Counted from the stretch's first letter, positions 1 through 7,256 are shown. The stretch: 11,504 nucleotides of DNA from JBHJHK01 sp050330975 (GCA_050330975.1 JBHJHK010000484.1:1-11504); one strand, 5' to 3'. Made by a program: numbers and translations. The notes: a model not told the origin generated them from the letters alone.

Positions 1-619
1 CCCCCCCCCCGTAGAGGACGTCGCGGCGCTGGGCGATCAGAGTCAACAGGTCGGCGAGGCCATCCACCACGGCCCGGGCGGTGAGGGTGGCGCCGGTCAG
101 GCCGTCGAAGGCGCCACCGTCTTTGGCCACGGCCCAAGCGGCAGCGGGGGGCGCCCCGAGGCCACGGCCTTTGAACTGGTGGAGCCAGGGGGAACGGCGG
201 GTTTCGATGGCGTCCCCCAACCCCGGGGTTTCCCGGTGGGCCAGGACCCGAACCCCGCTGATGGTTCCCCCGTGGTCCACGCCCACCAACAGGCGAATGG
301 GGCCCGAGTAGCCGTCGGGGGCGGTGAACTCCGCCACCAGGGCCACGGGTTTGGCGCCGGTGAAGGCCCGGTAGAACAGCGCTGGCCCAAGACCTTCTGG
401 GAGATCCGTCACCAAGAGGACGTCGGCGAGGGGATCGTTGTCGAAGCTGGCTGGGAGCAAGGCCGTCACCAGGCGGCGGCGGGCCTCGGCTTCGTTGGCG
501 GCGATGAGGGGGGCCGTGAGCCAATGGGTGGCCGCCAACAGCGCCGCGGCGGCGGTGGCGATGGCGGCGAGCCAAAGGGCCGCCCCGGCGGCCTTGGTGT
601 TGGCGGCAGAGGCGAACAC
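1..619 (-). CDS. rnfG: RnfG, flavin-binding subunit of the Rnf complex (3' end outside window)
   Basis: RnfG is the periplasm-facing, covalently flavinylated subunit of the Rnf ferredoxin:NAD+ oxidoreductase. The visible 206 codons start at a GTG at 619, one base after the rnfD stop, with a GGAGGA ribosome-binding site nine bases upstream. One N-terminal membrane helix (about residues 12-35) is followed by the family signatures APDGYSG (100-106), HRETPGLGD (128-136), WAVAKDGG (162-169) and the flavinylation motif DGLTGAT (172-178), where T178 should carry FMN by phosphoester linkage. These match the order and wording of E. coli RsxG as I recall it. That protein is about 206 residues, so the true stop should lie shortly beyond the window. 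The window edge falls in a run of ten G (coding sense), so the final residues cannot be read. The identity is secure; only the C-terminus is unknown. Confidence 0.95.
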   Translation of the reverse strand, partial: MFASAANTKAAGAALWLAAIATAAAALLAATHWLTAPLIAANEAEARRRLVTALLPASFDNDPLADVLLVTDLPEGLGPALFYRAFTGAKPVALVAEFTAPDGYSGPIRLLVGVDHGGTISGVRVLAHRETPGLGDAIETRRSPWLHQFKGRGLGAPPAAAWAVAKDGGAFDGLTGATLTARAVVDGLADLLTLIAQRRDVLYGGG

Positions 620-620
620 C

Positions 621-1640
621 CTAAGGAGTCCTCCGGGGGGCGCCGAACACCCGGGGTTGGGTGTGGCGGTCGATGGTGGGGGCGGCGCTGTTCATCAACA
701 GCACCGCAAAGGCCACCCCGTCGGGATAGCCGCCAAAGGTGCGAATGGCGTAGATCAAGGCGCCGATGCCGGCCCCGTAGAGCCAGCGCCCCCGAGGTGT
801 CGTGCTGGCGGAGACCGGGTCGGTGGCGATAAACAGCGCCCCCACCACGCCGCTGCCCGCCACCAGGTGGAAGAGGGGCGAGGCGTAGCGACTGGGGTCG
901 ATGGCGTGGAACAGCGCCGCCAACAGCCCCAAGCTCCCCAGCACAGCCACGGGGATACGCCAACTGGCGGCGCCACTGGCCACCAGCCAAAGGCCCCCGA
1001 GGCCAAAGGCCAGGGCGGGCCAAGCCCAACCCTTGGGGCCACCGTCCCACAGGGGGGGGAGGGGGTCGGCCCAAAAGCTGGCGTATTGGACCAAGTGGGT
1101 CCGGGCGGCGTCCAGGGGCGTGGCGCCGGTGAAACCATCTAGGCCGGCACTCTCAATGAAGATCGCCCCCAGGACGGCGGGGAGATGGAAGGCTGGGTCA
1201 GCACCGGCCACCGGCCACTGGATCATCTCCCGGGGAAAGGCGACCAGCACCGCGCAGTAGCCCACCATGGCGGGATTGAAGGGGTTGTAACCCAAGCCCC
1301 CGTAGAGGTGCTTGGCCACGGCGATGGCGAACACCACCCCCACCGCCCCCACCCACCACGGGGCCAGGGGAGGTAGGGCAATGGCCAGTAGCCAGGCGGT
1401 CACCAGGGCGCTGTAGTCCCCCAAAAACGGCCTCAAGGGGCGGCGGCGGAGCCACAACAGCACGGCTTCCAGGGACCAGGCCAGGGCGCTGGCCCAGAGG
1501 ACTTGGACGATGACGCCCCAACCGAACACCGCCGCCAGGGCGGCGATGCCGGGCAGTAGGGCCACCAGTACCCGGGCCATGACGGTGGCCACCCGGGGGC
1601 GGGGGACCACAAAGGGAGCGGGACCGGTGATCAGGGCCAC
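621..1640 (-). CDS. rnfD: RnfD, membrane flavoprotein subunit of the Rnf complex
   Basis: RnfD is an integral membrane subunit (RnfD/NqrB family) that carries covalent FMN and helps couple electron flow to ion transport. The 339-residue product is close to the usual 350. I chose the GTG at 1640, four bases after the rnfC stop, because the resulting N-terminus aligns with the conserved P-x4-...-T-x-x-M start of RsxD; a GAGG sits just upstream. A longer in-frame reading from 2315 would run through rnfC and is rejected. Visible family motifs are PPLAPWW (90-96), KHLYGGLGYNPFNPAM (110-125), the flavinylation motif TGATPLD (171-177, acceptor T174), TDPVSAST (273-280) and FGGYPDGVAFAVLLMN (302-317). 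Multiple hydrophobic helices span the whole length. It lies between rnfC and rnfG with almost no spacing, as expected for a stoichiometric complex. Confidence 0.96.
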   Translation of the reverse strand: MALITGPAPFVVPRPRVATVMARVLVALLPGIAALAAVFGWGVIVQVLWASALAWSLEAVLLWLRRRPLRPFLGDYSALVTAWLLAIALPPLAPWWVGAVGVVFAIAVAKHLYGGLGYNPFNPAMVGYCAVLVAFPREMIQWPVAGADPAFHLPAVLGAIFIESAGLDGFTGATPLDAARTHLVQYASFWADPLPPLWDGGPKGWAWPALAFGLGGLWLVASGAASWRIPVAVLGSLGLLAALFHAIDPSRYASPLFHLVAGSGVVGALFIATDPVSASTTPRGRWLYGAGIGALIYAIRTFGGYPDGVAFAVLLMNSAAPTIDRHTQPRVFGAPRRTP

Positions 1641-1644
1641 GCCC

Positions 1645-3204
1645 TCAGTCCTCGTCGCTTTGCGGCCCGCGGGCGGCGCGCCTGGCGGCCCGCTGGGCCT
1701 TGGCCCGGGCCACCGCCTGGGCGATGGCCTCGGCGTCGGGTTTGGCCTTGGGACGGGGGGGAGGGGTGGCCTGGGCCAGGCGTTGGTTTCGGGCCTCGAA
1801 GCGCCGCTTGGCGGCGGCGGCCCGCTCCCTGGCCTGGTCCTGGCGGCGGACTTCGACCTTGGCCCGGCGGTAGTGGTCCACCAGGGGGATATGGCTGGGG
1901 CAGACCGCGGCGCAGCAGCCGCACTCGATGCAGTCGAACAACCCCTGGTCGCGGGCTTGCTCGACGGCGCCGTGGCGCACCTGGTGGTAGAGCTGTTGGG
2001 GCAACAGCCGCACGGGGCACACTTCAAAGCAGTCGCCACAGCGGATGCAGGGCATGGGATCTCGCCTGGGGGGGGGCCCCAGGGCGGCGATGCCGTTGCA
2101 AGCGGCGGTGACGGGGACGTCGCTGTCCTCCAGGGCGACACCCGCCAGGGTGCCCCCCACCACCAACTGGTCGGCCCCGGGTGACAAGCCGCCGCAGTGG
2201 TCCACCAGATGCGCCACGGGGGTGCCCCACAGGGCCTCCACCACCCGGGGCCGGTGGACGGCTCCGGCGATGGTGACCCAACGGCTGACCGCGGGCCAAC
2301 CCCGATCCACCGCATCGGCCACCGCCGCCGCCGTGGCGACGTTGTGGCATACCACCCCCAGGTCTGCCGGCCGGCCCCCGCGGGGCACCTCGCAGCCGGT
2401 GAGGGTGTAGATCAATTGGTTCTCCCCCCCGGCGGGGTAGACCCCGGGGACGGCCACCAGCTCGCAAGGAGGGGGGCCCGGGTTTGGGGCCGCCAGGGCC
2501 CGGGCCAAGGCCTCCCGGGCCCGGGGTTGGTCGTCGGCCACGGCGATGGTGGCCTTCGACGCCCCCAGGGCCCGGGCCAGGTAGTGGGCGCCCGCCACCA
2601 CCGCCGCCGCCCGTTGAATCATCAAGGCGGCATCGCTGGCGAGGAAGGGGTCGCACTCGGCGCCGTTGATCACCAGTAGCGCCGTGGATTGGGCCCGGCC
2701 GGCGGCGAGCTTCAGGGCGGCGGGAAAGGCGCCTCCCCCCAAGCCCACGATCCCCGCAGCCCCAATTCGCTCCCCCAGAACTTGGGGGCTAGCCGTGGCC
2801 CCCGGTAGGGGAGGCAGGGGTGGGTCGCCCCGGTGGCAGCCGTCCAAGTCGAGGACGATACAAAGGCCCCGTTGCCCCGGGGGATGGAGCAACGGCTCGG
2901 GGGCCACGGCGCGGACCCGCCCCGAGCTCGGGGCGTAGAGGGGCCCGTGGTCGGGGTCGCCCCGGGCGATGACTTGACCCCGGACCACGGTCTCCCCGGG
3001 GGTCACCAGGGGCCGAAAGGGTTCGGCGGTTCGCCGGAGGAGGGGCAGCACCAGGGTCCCCGGCAAAGGGGCGGGGACCACGGGTTCGGCGGGGTCGGGG
3101 AGGCCCAGGGGGTGAGGCTTGACCCCCGGGCCCAGTCCCCCCGGAAAACGCCGCGGCCGCCCCTGGCGTCCCAGCCAGCGGCTCCAGTTGAGCAGGGGCA
3201 TCAT
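1645..3204 (-). CDS. rnfC: RnfC, NADH-binding iron-sulfur subunit of the Rnf complex
   Basis: RnfC is the peripheral cytoplasmic subunit that exchanges electrons with NAD(H) through FMN and two [4Fe-4S] clusters. The 519-residue protein has the Nqo1-like core with GIVGLGGGAFP (151-161, nucleotide/FMN-binding loop), INGAECDP (179-186), YPAGGENQLIYTLTG (256-270) and two ferredoxin motifs: C386-x2-C389-x2-C392-x3-C396-P and C425-x2-C428-x2-C431-x3-C435-P. A short charged Ala/Arg/Lys-rich tail follows (about 446-519). E. coli RsxC is about 740 residues because of long lysine/alanine repeats; this one lacks those repeats, which is common in other lineages. The start is the first ATG of ATGATG at 3204, which overlaps the rnfB stop as ATGA and suggests translational coupling; the second ATG at 3201 is equally possible. 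Confidence 0.96.
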   Translation of the reverse strand: MMPLLNWSRWLGRQGRPRRFPGGLGPGVKPHPLGLPDPAEPVVPAPLPGTLVLPLLRRTAEPFRPLVTPGETVVRGQVIARGDPDHGPLYAPSSGRVRAVAPEPLLHPPGQRGLCIVLDLDGCHRGDPPLPPLPGATASPQVLGERIGAAGIVGLGGGAFPAALKLAAGRAQSTALLVINGAECDPFLASDAALMIQRAAAVVAGAHYLARALGASKATIAVADDQPRAREALARALAAPNPGPPPCELVAVPGVYPAGGENQLIYTLTGCEVPRGGRPADLGVVCHNVATAAAVADAVDRGWPAVSRWVTIAGAVHRPRVVEALWGTPVAHLVDHCGGLSPGADQLVVGGTLAGVALEDSDVPVTAACNGIAALGPPPRRDPMPCIRCGDCFEVCPVRLLPQQLYHQVRHGAVEQARDQGLFDCIECGCCAAVCPSHIPLVDHYRRAKVEVRRQDQARERAAAAKRRFEARNQRLAQATPPPRPKAKPDAEAIAQAVARAKAQRAARRAARGPQSDED

Positions 3205-3758
3205 CGGGTCAGCCCCGGGGGGGGCAGGCGGGGTTGCCAGACCACGGGCTCTGGCGGGGGTGGCTGGAGATGGATGCAATCCACGGGACAGGGATTGACG
3301 CACAACTCACAGCCGGTGCACTGGGCGGCGATGACGGTGTGCATCTGCCCGCTGGCGCCGACGATGGCATCCACGGGGCAGGCCTGAATACACAGGGTGC
3401 AACCGATGCAGTGGCCCTCGTCGATCGCCGCCACCAGGGGGGGGCGCTCCTGGCCGTAGGCGGGGTTCAACCCCTTGGCCGGTCGGTTCAAGAGCGCGGC
3501 CAGGGCGGCGACGGTGGCCTCGCCCCCCGGGGGGCATTGGTCGATGTCGGCCCGTCCCTCGGCGATGGCCTGGGCATAGGGGCGGCAGCCGGGAAAGCCG
3601 CACTGGGCGCATTGGGTTTGGGGCAACAGGGCGTCGATGCGCGCCACCACGGGGTCGTTCTCCCGCCCCAGGGCCCGGGCCGCCACCCCCAGCCCCAAAC
3701 CCAGAGCCAGGGCCAATACCCCCAGGGCCACGGCCCCCAACACTACTGCCTCGGCCAT
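3201..3758 (-). CDS. rnfB: RnfB, ferredoxin-type iron-sulfur subunit of the Rnf complex
   Basis: RnfB accepts electrons from (or passes them to) ferredoxin on the cytoplasmic side and relays them to the membrane subunits. The 185-residue product has an N-terminal membrane anchor (about residues 2-27), the DPVV segment (35-38), a [4Fe-4S] domain with C50-x2-C53-x4-C58-x16-C75, and two bacterial-ferredoxin motifs, C117-x2-C120-x2-C123-x3-C127-P and C147-x2-C150-x2-C153-x3-C157-P. All twelve ligands are present. The ATG at 3758, one base after the rnfA stop, gives an N-terminus one residue longer than E. coli RsxB up to the DPVV motif. An upstream GTG at 3779 would overlap rnfA and is less likely. 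The 3' end overlaps rnfC by four bases. Confidence 0.96.
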   Translation of the reverse strand: MAEAVVLGAVALGVLALALGLGLGVAARALGRENDPVVARIDALLPQTQCAQCGFPGCRPYAQAIAEGRADIDQCPPGGEATVAALAALLNRPAKGLNPAYGQERPPLVAAIDEGHCIGCTLCIQACPVDAIVGASGQMHTVIAAQCTGCELCVNPCPVDCIHLQPPPPEPVVWQPRLPPPGLTR

Positions 3759-3759
3759 C

Positions 3760-4341
3760 TCAAACCCCGAAGAAGCCACTGAAGCCCATGAACGCCAGGG
3801 CCATGAGCCCGGCGGTGATCAAGGCGATGGGCGCGCCCTGGAAGGGGGCCGGTACGTCGCCTGTGTCGATGCGTTCTCGCAGACCCGCCAGCAGCCACAA
3901 CACCAAGGTGAAGCCCAACGCCGTCCCCAGGCCGTAGAGGGCTGTGCCGGTGAAGTCGTAGTCGGCCTGGACGCTGAGGAGGGCCACCCCCAACACGGCG
4001 CAGTTGGTGGTGATGAGGGGCAGGTAGATCCCCAGCACCCGGTGGAGCAAAGGACTGGTGGCTTGGAGGAGCAACTCGGTGAACTGCACCACGCAAGCGA
4101 TGGCGAAGATAAACGCCACGGTGCGCAAGTAGTCCAGCTGCCAAGGCGCCAGGAGGTAGGCGTCGATGAGGTGGGCGGCCACCGCAGAGACGGTGAGGAC
4201 AAAGGTGGTGGCCAAGCCCATACCCAACGCCGTGGCGGGGCGGGTGGAGACCCCCACAAAGGGACATAAGCCCAAGAACCGCACCAGGACGAAGTTGTTC
4301 ACCAGGGCGGCGCTGAGGACGATGAGGGCGTAGTCGGTCAC
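3760..4341 (-). CDS. rnfA: RnfA, integral membrane subunit of the Rnf complex
   Basis: RnfA pairs with RnfE in the membrane core; in known Rnf/Nqr structures the two subunits share an intramembrane [2Fe-2S] cluster held by one conserved cysteine pair from each. Here these are C26 in FLGLCPF (22-28) and C114 in LITTNCAVLGVAL (109-121). Starting at the GTG at 4341 gives VTDYALIVLS, which aligns with MTDYLLLF of E. coli RsxA and yields 193 residues, the same length. A TTG six bases upstream would add two residues. No convincing Shine-Dalgarno sequence is visible, so expression may depend on translational coupling with argF, which ends 12 bases upstream. Six membrane helices are expected from the hydrophobic pattern, and the C-terminal AFMGFSGFFGV is typical of the family. 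Confidence 0.96.
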   Translation of the reverse strand: MTDYALIVLSAALVNNFVLVRFLGLCPFVGVSTRPATALGMGLATTFVLTVSAVAAHLIDAYLLAPWQLDYLRTVAFIFAIACVVQFTELLLQATSPLLHRVLGIYLPLITTNCAVLGVALLSVQADYDFTGTALYGLGTALGFTLVLWLLAGLRERIDTGDVPAPFQGAPIALITAGLMALAFMGFSGFFGV

Positions 4342-4353
4342 GGCCAAGGGGGA

Positions 4354-5274
4354 TCAGGCGGCGGTATCAGACCCCAGCCGCAGCCACTCCAGGAGGGCCT
4401 TTTGGGCGTGGAGGCGGTTGGTCGCCTGCTCCCAGACCCGGCTCTGGGGGCCGTCGATGACCTCGGCACTCACCTCTTCGCCCCGGTGGGCCGGGAGGCA
4501 GTGGAGGAACAACGCCTCGGGGTGGGCGGCGGCCATGACGGCTTCATTCACCTGGAAGGGGGCGAAGGTGGCGCGGCGCTGGTCTTGTTGCTCTTCTTGG
4601 CCCATGGAGGCCCACACGTCGGTGGTCACCAACTGAGCCCCCGTGGCTGCGGCCAAAGGCTCGCGGGTGATGACGAGCCGTTCGGCGTGACGTCGACACA
4701 GCTCGGCGTCGGGTTCGAAGCCCTCGGGACAGGCGATGCGCAGGGTGAAGCCCTCCAGGCCGGCGGCTTCGATATAGCTGTTGCACATGTTGTTGCCGTC
4801 GCCGATCCAAGCCACCGTCGCCCCCCGGAGGCTGCCCCGTTCCTCCCGGTAGGTCAGCAAATCGGCCAGCAGCTGGCAGGGGTGGCTGTAGTCGGTGAGG
4901 CCGTTGATCACCGGCACCGTAGCAGCCCCGGCGAATCGGACCAGTTTTTGGTGTTCGAAGGTGCGCACCACGACGAGGTCCACCATGCCCGACAGCACCC
5001 TGGCGGTGTCTTCCACGGGTTCCCCCCGCCCCAGCTGGCTGTCCCGGGGGGAGATAAACATGGCATTGCCCCCCAGCTGGATCATGCCCGCCTCGAAGGA
5101 CACCCGGGTGCGGGTGGAGGCCTTCTCAAACACCAACGCCAGGACCTGCTGGGCCAGGGTCTGGCGTCGCTCGCCCCGTCGCAGCTGGGTCTTCAAGGTG
5201 GCAGCTCGGGTGAGGAGGGTGTCGAGTTCCCCGGGGGTCAAGTCCGACAAATTGAGAAAGTGGCGCAGTGTCAT
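4354..5274 (-). CDS. argF: Ornithine carbamoyltransferase (anabolic type)
   Basis: ArgF converts ornithine and carbamoyl phosphate to citrulline in the cytoplasmic arginine pathway. The 306-residue product matches the usual length. Carbamoyl-phosphate binding motif STRTR is at 53-57, followed by RDSQLGRGEP (77-86), HPCQLLAD (131-138), the ornithine-side motif DVWASMGQE (219-227) and the catalytic HCLP (258-261). The ATG at 5274 gives MTLRHFLNLSDLTPGEL, which lines up with Pseudomonas ArgF. An in-frame extension to 5451 has a low-complexity proline-rich composition and would include the promoter, so I reject it. The start has no strong Shine-Dalgarno sequence. The gene precedes rnfA by 12 bases on the same strand, so it is probably the first gene of an argF-rnf transcript; no internal promoter is obvious at the junction. 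Confidence 0.97.
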   Translation of the reverse strand: MTLRHFLNLSDLTPGELDTLLTRAATLKTQLRRGERRQTLAQQVLALVFEKASTRTRVSFEAGMIQLGGNAMFISPRDSQLGRGEPVEDTARVLSGMVDLVVVRTFEHQKLVRFAGAATVPVINGLTDYSHPCQLLADLLTYREERGSLRGATVAWIGDGNNMCNSYIEAAGLEGFTLRIACPEGFEPDAELCRRHAERLVITREPLAAATGAQLVTTDVWASMGQEEQQDQRRATFAPFQVNEAVMAAAHPEALFLHCLPAHRGEEVSAEVIDGPQSRVWEQATNRLHAQKALLEWLRLGSDTAA

Positions 5275-5365
5275 GGCGTTGCCATCAAGGGGCCCAGGGG
5301 GGCCTTGGGAGACGAGGGTTGAAGGTGTGGGAACGGCCTTGCCGTGAACTCCTGGCGGTCTGAGC

Positions 5366-5394
5366 AGGCTAGCGAGTCGCGGCGGATTTGGCAA
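5366..5394 (-). promoter_or_regulatory. Probable sigma70 promoter for argF-rnf
   Basis: On the minus strand, TTGCCA (5394-5389) and TAGCCT (5371-5366) are separated by exactly 17 bases, which is optimal spacing for a housekeeping promoter. Initiation would fall near 5359 and give a leader of about 85 nt before the argF ATG. A small hairpin ACGGC-CTT-GCCGT (5333-5345) lies in that leader. No recognisable ArgR-type operator is seen. This is a consensus match by eye and is untested. Confidence 0.5.
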
Positions 5395-5450
5395 CGGGCT
5401 CCGGGGCGAGCTGTGGTAGGCTGAAGGGGCGCGGCTGTTGGGGATCGACA

Positions 5451-5479
5451 TGGCCGCAGACGCGGGCGATGGGTAGAAT
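5451..5479 (+). promoter_or_regulatory. Weak candidate promoter for the BON lipoprotein gene
   Basis: TAGAAT at 5474-5479 is a good -10 hexamer, 44 bases before the ATG at 5524. The hexamer 17 bases upstream (TGGCCG, 5451-5456) is a poor -35. The remainder of the 249-base gap between argF and this gene shows only the argF promoter and its small leader hairpin. Confidence 0.25.
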
Positions 5480-5523
5480 CACCCCACGGGAAAAGCAGTT
5501 GAAGTTCGACCAATGGGAATCCC

Positions 5524-5919
5524 ATGAGCAAACAAACGCGTCTTAGTCTTGCCAGACGGCTGTGGCCCTTGGCGTTCCTGGCCGCCTTGACGAGTTGTGC
5601 CACCGCTCCCCCAGAGGGAGCGGAGGACGCCCCTGGCGGCGAGGCGGCTTCGGGGGTCGTCCCGGCACGGGCAGAGACTCCTCGAGCCATGGCCCCTGCC
5701 GATAGCGAGCTGGTGGAGACGGTGTCGGCGGCCCTGGCCCGCGATGAACTGTTGGCCGGCGCCGACATCCGAATCGATGCCCGGGATGGTCGAGTGGCCC
5801 TGCGGGGGCGGGTGCCCAGCGTGCGGGCCTACATCCGCGCTCAATCCATCGTCCGCAGCATCCAGGGGGTGCGCCCCCCCGTCGACGTGGTCGACTTGAC
5901 CTATCCGCCGCCGGGGTAA
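5524..5919 (+). CDS. Small BON-domain lipoprotein
   Basis: This 131-residue protein has a typical lipoprotein signal: positively charged start, a hydrophobic stretch (about 13-22) and the lipobox LTSC (22-25), so C25 should be lipidated after cleavage. Residues 26-60 are a flexible Pro/Ala/Glu-rich linker. Residues 62-125 fit a single BON domain, with an amphipathic helix (SELVETVSAALARDELL), beta strands ADIRIDARDGRVALRGRV and a second helix followed by VRPPVDVVDLTY. BON domains occur in OsmY/DolP-type envelope proteins and are thought to bind phospholipid. DolP itself has two BON domains, so this is not a direct equivalent. The start is supported by a weak GGGA six to nine bases upstream. 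It may be transcribed with grxD, but a 164-base gap separates them. The domain call is good; the exact role is unknown. Confidence 0.85.
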   Translation: MSKQTRLSLARRLWPLAFLAALTSCATAPPEGAEDAPGGEAASGVVPARAETPRAMAPADSELVETVSAALARDELLAGADIRIDARDGRVALRGRVPSVRAYIRAQSIVRSIQGVRPPVDVVDLTYPPPG

Positions 5920-6044
5920 ACCGCCGGGGCTGACTCCGTCCACTGACTCCGCAGGTCTGTCCCAGGCCTCGCGGTGAGGCGGGGGGGCTATGGGGGGGAC
6001 CATCGAGTGTCCTGGAAAAATGTCCTGGCCCCGTTCAATCGCAG

Positions 6045-6070
6045 CCGTTGCCAAAAAATCCGTTGCCAAA
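6045..6070 (+). repeat. Direct repeat CCGTTGCCAAA x2 upstream of grxD
   Basis: The 11-mer CCGTTGCCAAA occurs at 6045-6055 and 6060-6070 (15-base period), just before the grxD ribosome-binding site. The same 11-mer occurs a third time on the minus strand at 5397-5387, where it contains the -35 hexamer of the argF promoter. The repeat could be a regulatory site or a duplicated -35 region; no matching -10 is evident here. Confidence 0.6.
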
Positions 6071-6083
6071 GAGGTATTGCACC

Positions 6084-6431
6084 ATGGACATCATGGAACG
6101 CATCGATCAGCAAGTAAAGCAAAACCCCGTGATCCTTTACATGAAGGGCACGCCCCAGTTCCCCATGTGTGGCTTTTCCAGCCGCACCGTCCAGGCCTTG
6201 GCGGCCACGGGGCACAAATTCGCCTATGTCAACGTGTTGGAGGATCCCGAGATCCGCGCCAACCTGCCCCGCTACGCCGATTGGCCCACTTTCCCCCAGT
6301 TGTACGTCAACGGCGAGTTGGTGGGGGGGTGTGACATCGTGTTGGAGATGTATCAAAAGGGCGAGTTGCAATCCGTCGTGGATGCCGCCGCCCCCTCCGA
6401 CCCCGCCGCTGCCGACGGGACCCCCGGCTGA
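6084..6431 (+). CDS. grxD: Monothiol glutaredoxin, Grx4 family
   Basis: GrxD-type glutaredoxins bind a [2Fe-2S] cluster together with glutathione, often in heterodimers with BolA proteins, and serve in iron-sulfur cluster delivery and iron sensing in the cytoplasm. The 115-residue product has the same length as E. coli GrxD. It shows the family landmarks K21 (glutathione contact), the monothiol active site C29-G-F-S32, WPTFPQLYV (67-75, with the cis-proline P71) and GGCD (81-84). The ATG at 6084 is preceded by GAGG nine bases upstream and starts MDIMERIDQQV, matching the family; an in-frame TTG at 6048 would add twelve poorly conserved residues. The Ala/Pro-rich tail (101-115) is variable in the family. 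Its nearness to argF resembles the arrangement in pseudomonads. A strong terminator follows 20 bases after the stop. Confidence 0.96.
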   Translation: MDIMERIDQQVKQNPVILYMKGTPQFPMCGFSSRTVQALAATGHKFAYVNVLEDPEIRANLPRYADWPTFPQLYVNGELVGGCDIVLEMYQKGELQSVVDAAAPSDPAAADGTPG

Positions 6432-6450
6432 GATTTTCCCCGTCGCTGTG

Positions 6451-6499
6451 CCCCGGGGCCGTCCCCGTCAAACGATGGGGACGGCCGGGGTCTTTCTTT
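6451..6499 (+). terminator. Intrinsic terminator of grxD
   Basis: A perfect 10-base-pair stem GGCCGTCCCC (6457-6466) / GGGGACGGCC (6477-6486) continues inward by three pairs (one G-U) to an AAAC tetraloop, and outward by CCCC/GGGG after a two-base bulge. TCTTTCTTT follows immediately at 6491-6499. On the minus strand no U-run follows, so it should act for grxD and not for the convergent iclR. Confidence 0.92.
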
Positions 6500-6503
6500 G
6501 CAA

Positions 6504-7256
6504 CTACTCCCGGTGGCCCAGGCGCACCGACAGGCGTTTGCCGGCCTGCTGGATGATCTCCACCCAGCTCTCTTGGCGTCGTTCGATGGGTGCGGAAACG
6601 GAGAAGCCCGCCACCACCCGGCCGCTGCCATCGCGGATGGGCACGCCGATGCACCCCACCCCCAATTCCGCCTCTTCGTCGTCTAGGGCATAGCCCTGCT
6701 TGAGGGCGTGTTTGACCACCCACCACAGGCGACCGGGTTCGGTGATGGAATGGGGGGTACAGGGCTTGAGATTGGTGCGCTGGGCGTACTCCAAGCACGC
6801 CTCGGCACCGGCGTCGGCCAAAAACAGCTTTCCCACGGCGGTGACGTGGAGGGGGGCATGGCTGCCGATGAGTTGCTCCACCCGCATCATCCGGTGGGGG
6901 GTGGCGTGCTCCACATAGACCACGCAATCCCCCTCCCGCATGATGAGGTTGACCGTCTCTTGGATCTGGTCCCGCAGCCACTCCATGATGGGCAACGCCT
7001 CGCGGCGGATGTCCAGTTGGCCCTGGACCCGGCTGCCCAACTGCAAGAGTCGCACCCCCAGGCGGTAGTTGCCGGTGCCGCTGCGCTCCACCAGGCCGTG
7101 TTCGATCAGCGAGGCCAAAATGCGGAAGGCCGTGGAGGGGTGGAGTTCGGTGGCCTTGGCCAGCTGTTTGAGCCCCACCGGCTCGTCGTGGGCGGCGATG
7201 GCATCGAGGAGGAGGACCATGCGGTCGATTACTTGAATCGAAGTCGCCTTGGCCAT
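6504..7256 (-). CDS. IclR-family transcriptional regulator
   Basis: This 250-residue protein has the IclR layout: an N-terminal winged helix-turn-helix (about 5-68, with SIQVIDRMVLLLDAI, the recognition region LHPSTAFRILASL at 38-50 and the wing YRLGVRLLQLGS) and a C-terminal GAF-like effector domain (about 80-245). Family signatures in the effector domain are HVTAVGKLFLA (137-147) and LDDEEAELGVGCIGVPIRDG (191-210). The ligand cannot be inferred; IclR relatives mostly sense carboxylic or aromatic acids and often regulate a divergent gene. The ATG at 7256 gives MAKATSIQVI, a normal IclR start; a TTG at 7313 would add a low-complexity Thr/Pro extension. The gene converges with grxD, five bases past its terminator, and diverges from the exported protein at 7592, which is the natural candidate target. 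Confidence 0.93.
   Translation of the reverse strand: MAKATSIQVIDRMVLLLDAIAAHDEPVGLKQLAKATELHPSTAFRILASLIEHGLVERSGTGNYRLGVRLLQLGSRVQGQLDIRREALPIMEWLRDQIQETVNLIMREGDCVVYVEHATPHRMMRVEQLIGSHAPLHVTAVGKLFLADAGAEACLEYAQRTNLKPCTPHSITEPGRLWWVVKHALKQGYALDDEEAELGVGCIGVPIRDGSGRVVAGFSVSAPIERRQESWVEIIQQAGKRLSVRLGHRE

Noticed and set aside
2066..2080. Run of nine G followed by CCCC within rnfC as a frameshift or phase-variation site
   Set aside because: The RnfC reading frame continues correctly on both sides with conserved motifs, so there is no sign of a disrupted gene; similar G/C runs are common in this genome.
4402..5322. Long plus-strand open frame opposite argF
   Set aside because: It is the mirror of a GC-rich gene with strong third-position bias; the translation is Gly/His-rich with no recognisable domain.
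5275..5451. In-frame extension of argF to an upstream ATG
   Set aside because: The extra residues are proline/serine-rich, absent from known ArgF proteins, and overlap the promoter; the start at 5274 gives the usual 306 residues.
5966..5980. GCCTC-GCGGT-GAGGC hairpin after the BON gene as a terminator
   Set aside because: Only five base pairs, followed by a run of G instead of U; too weak to call.
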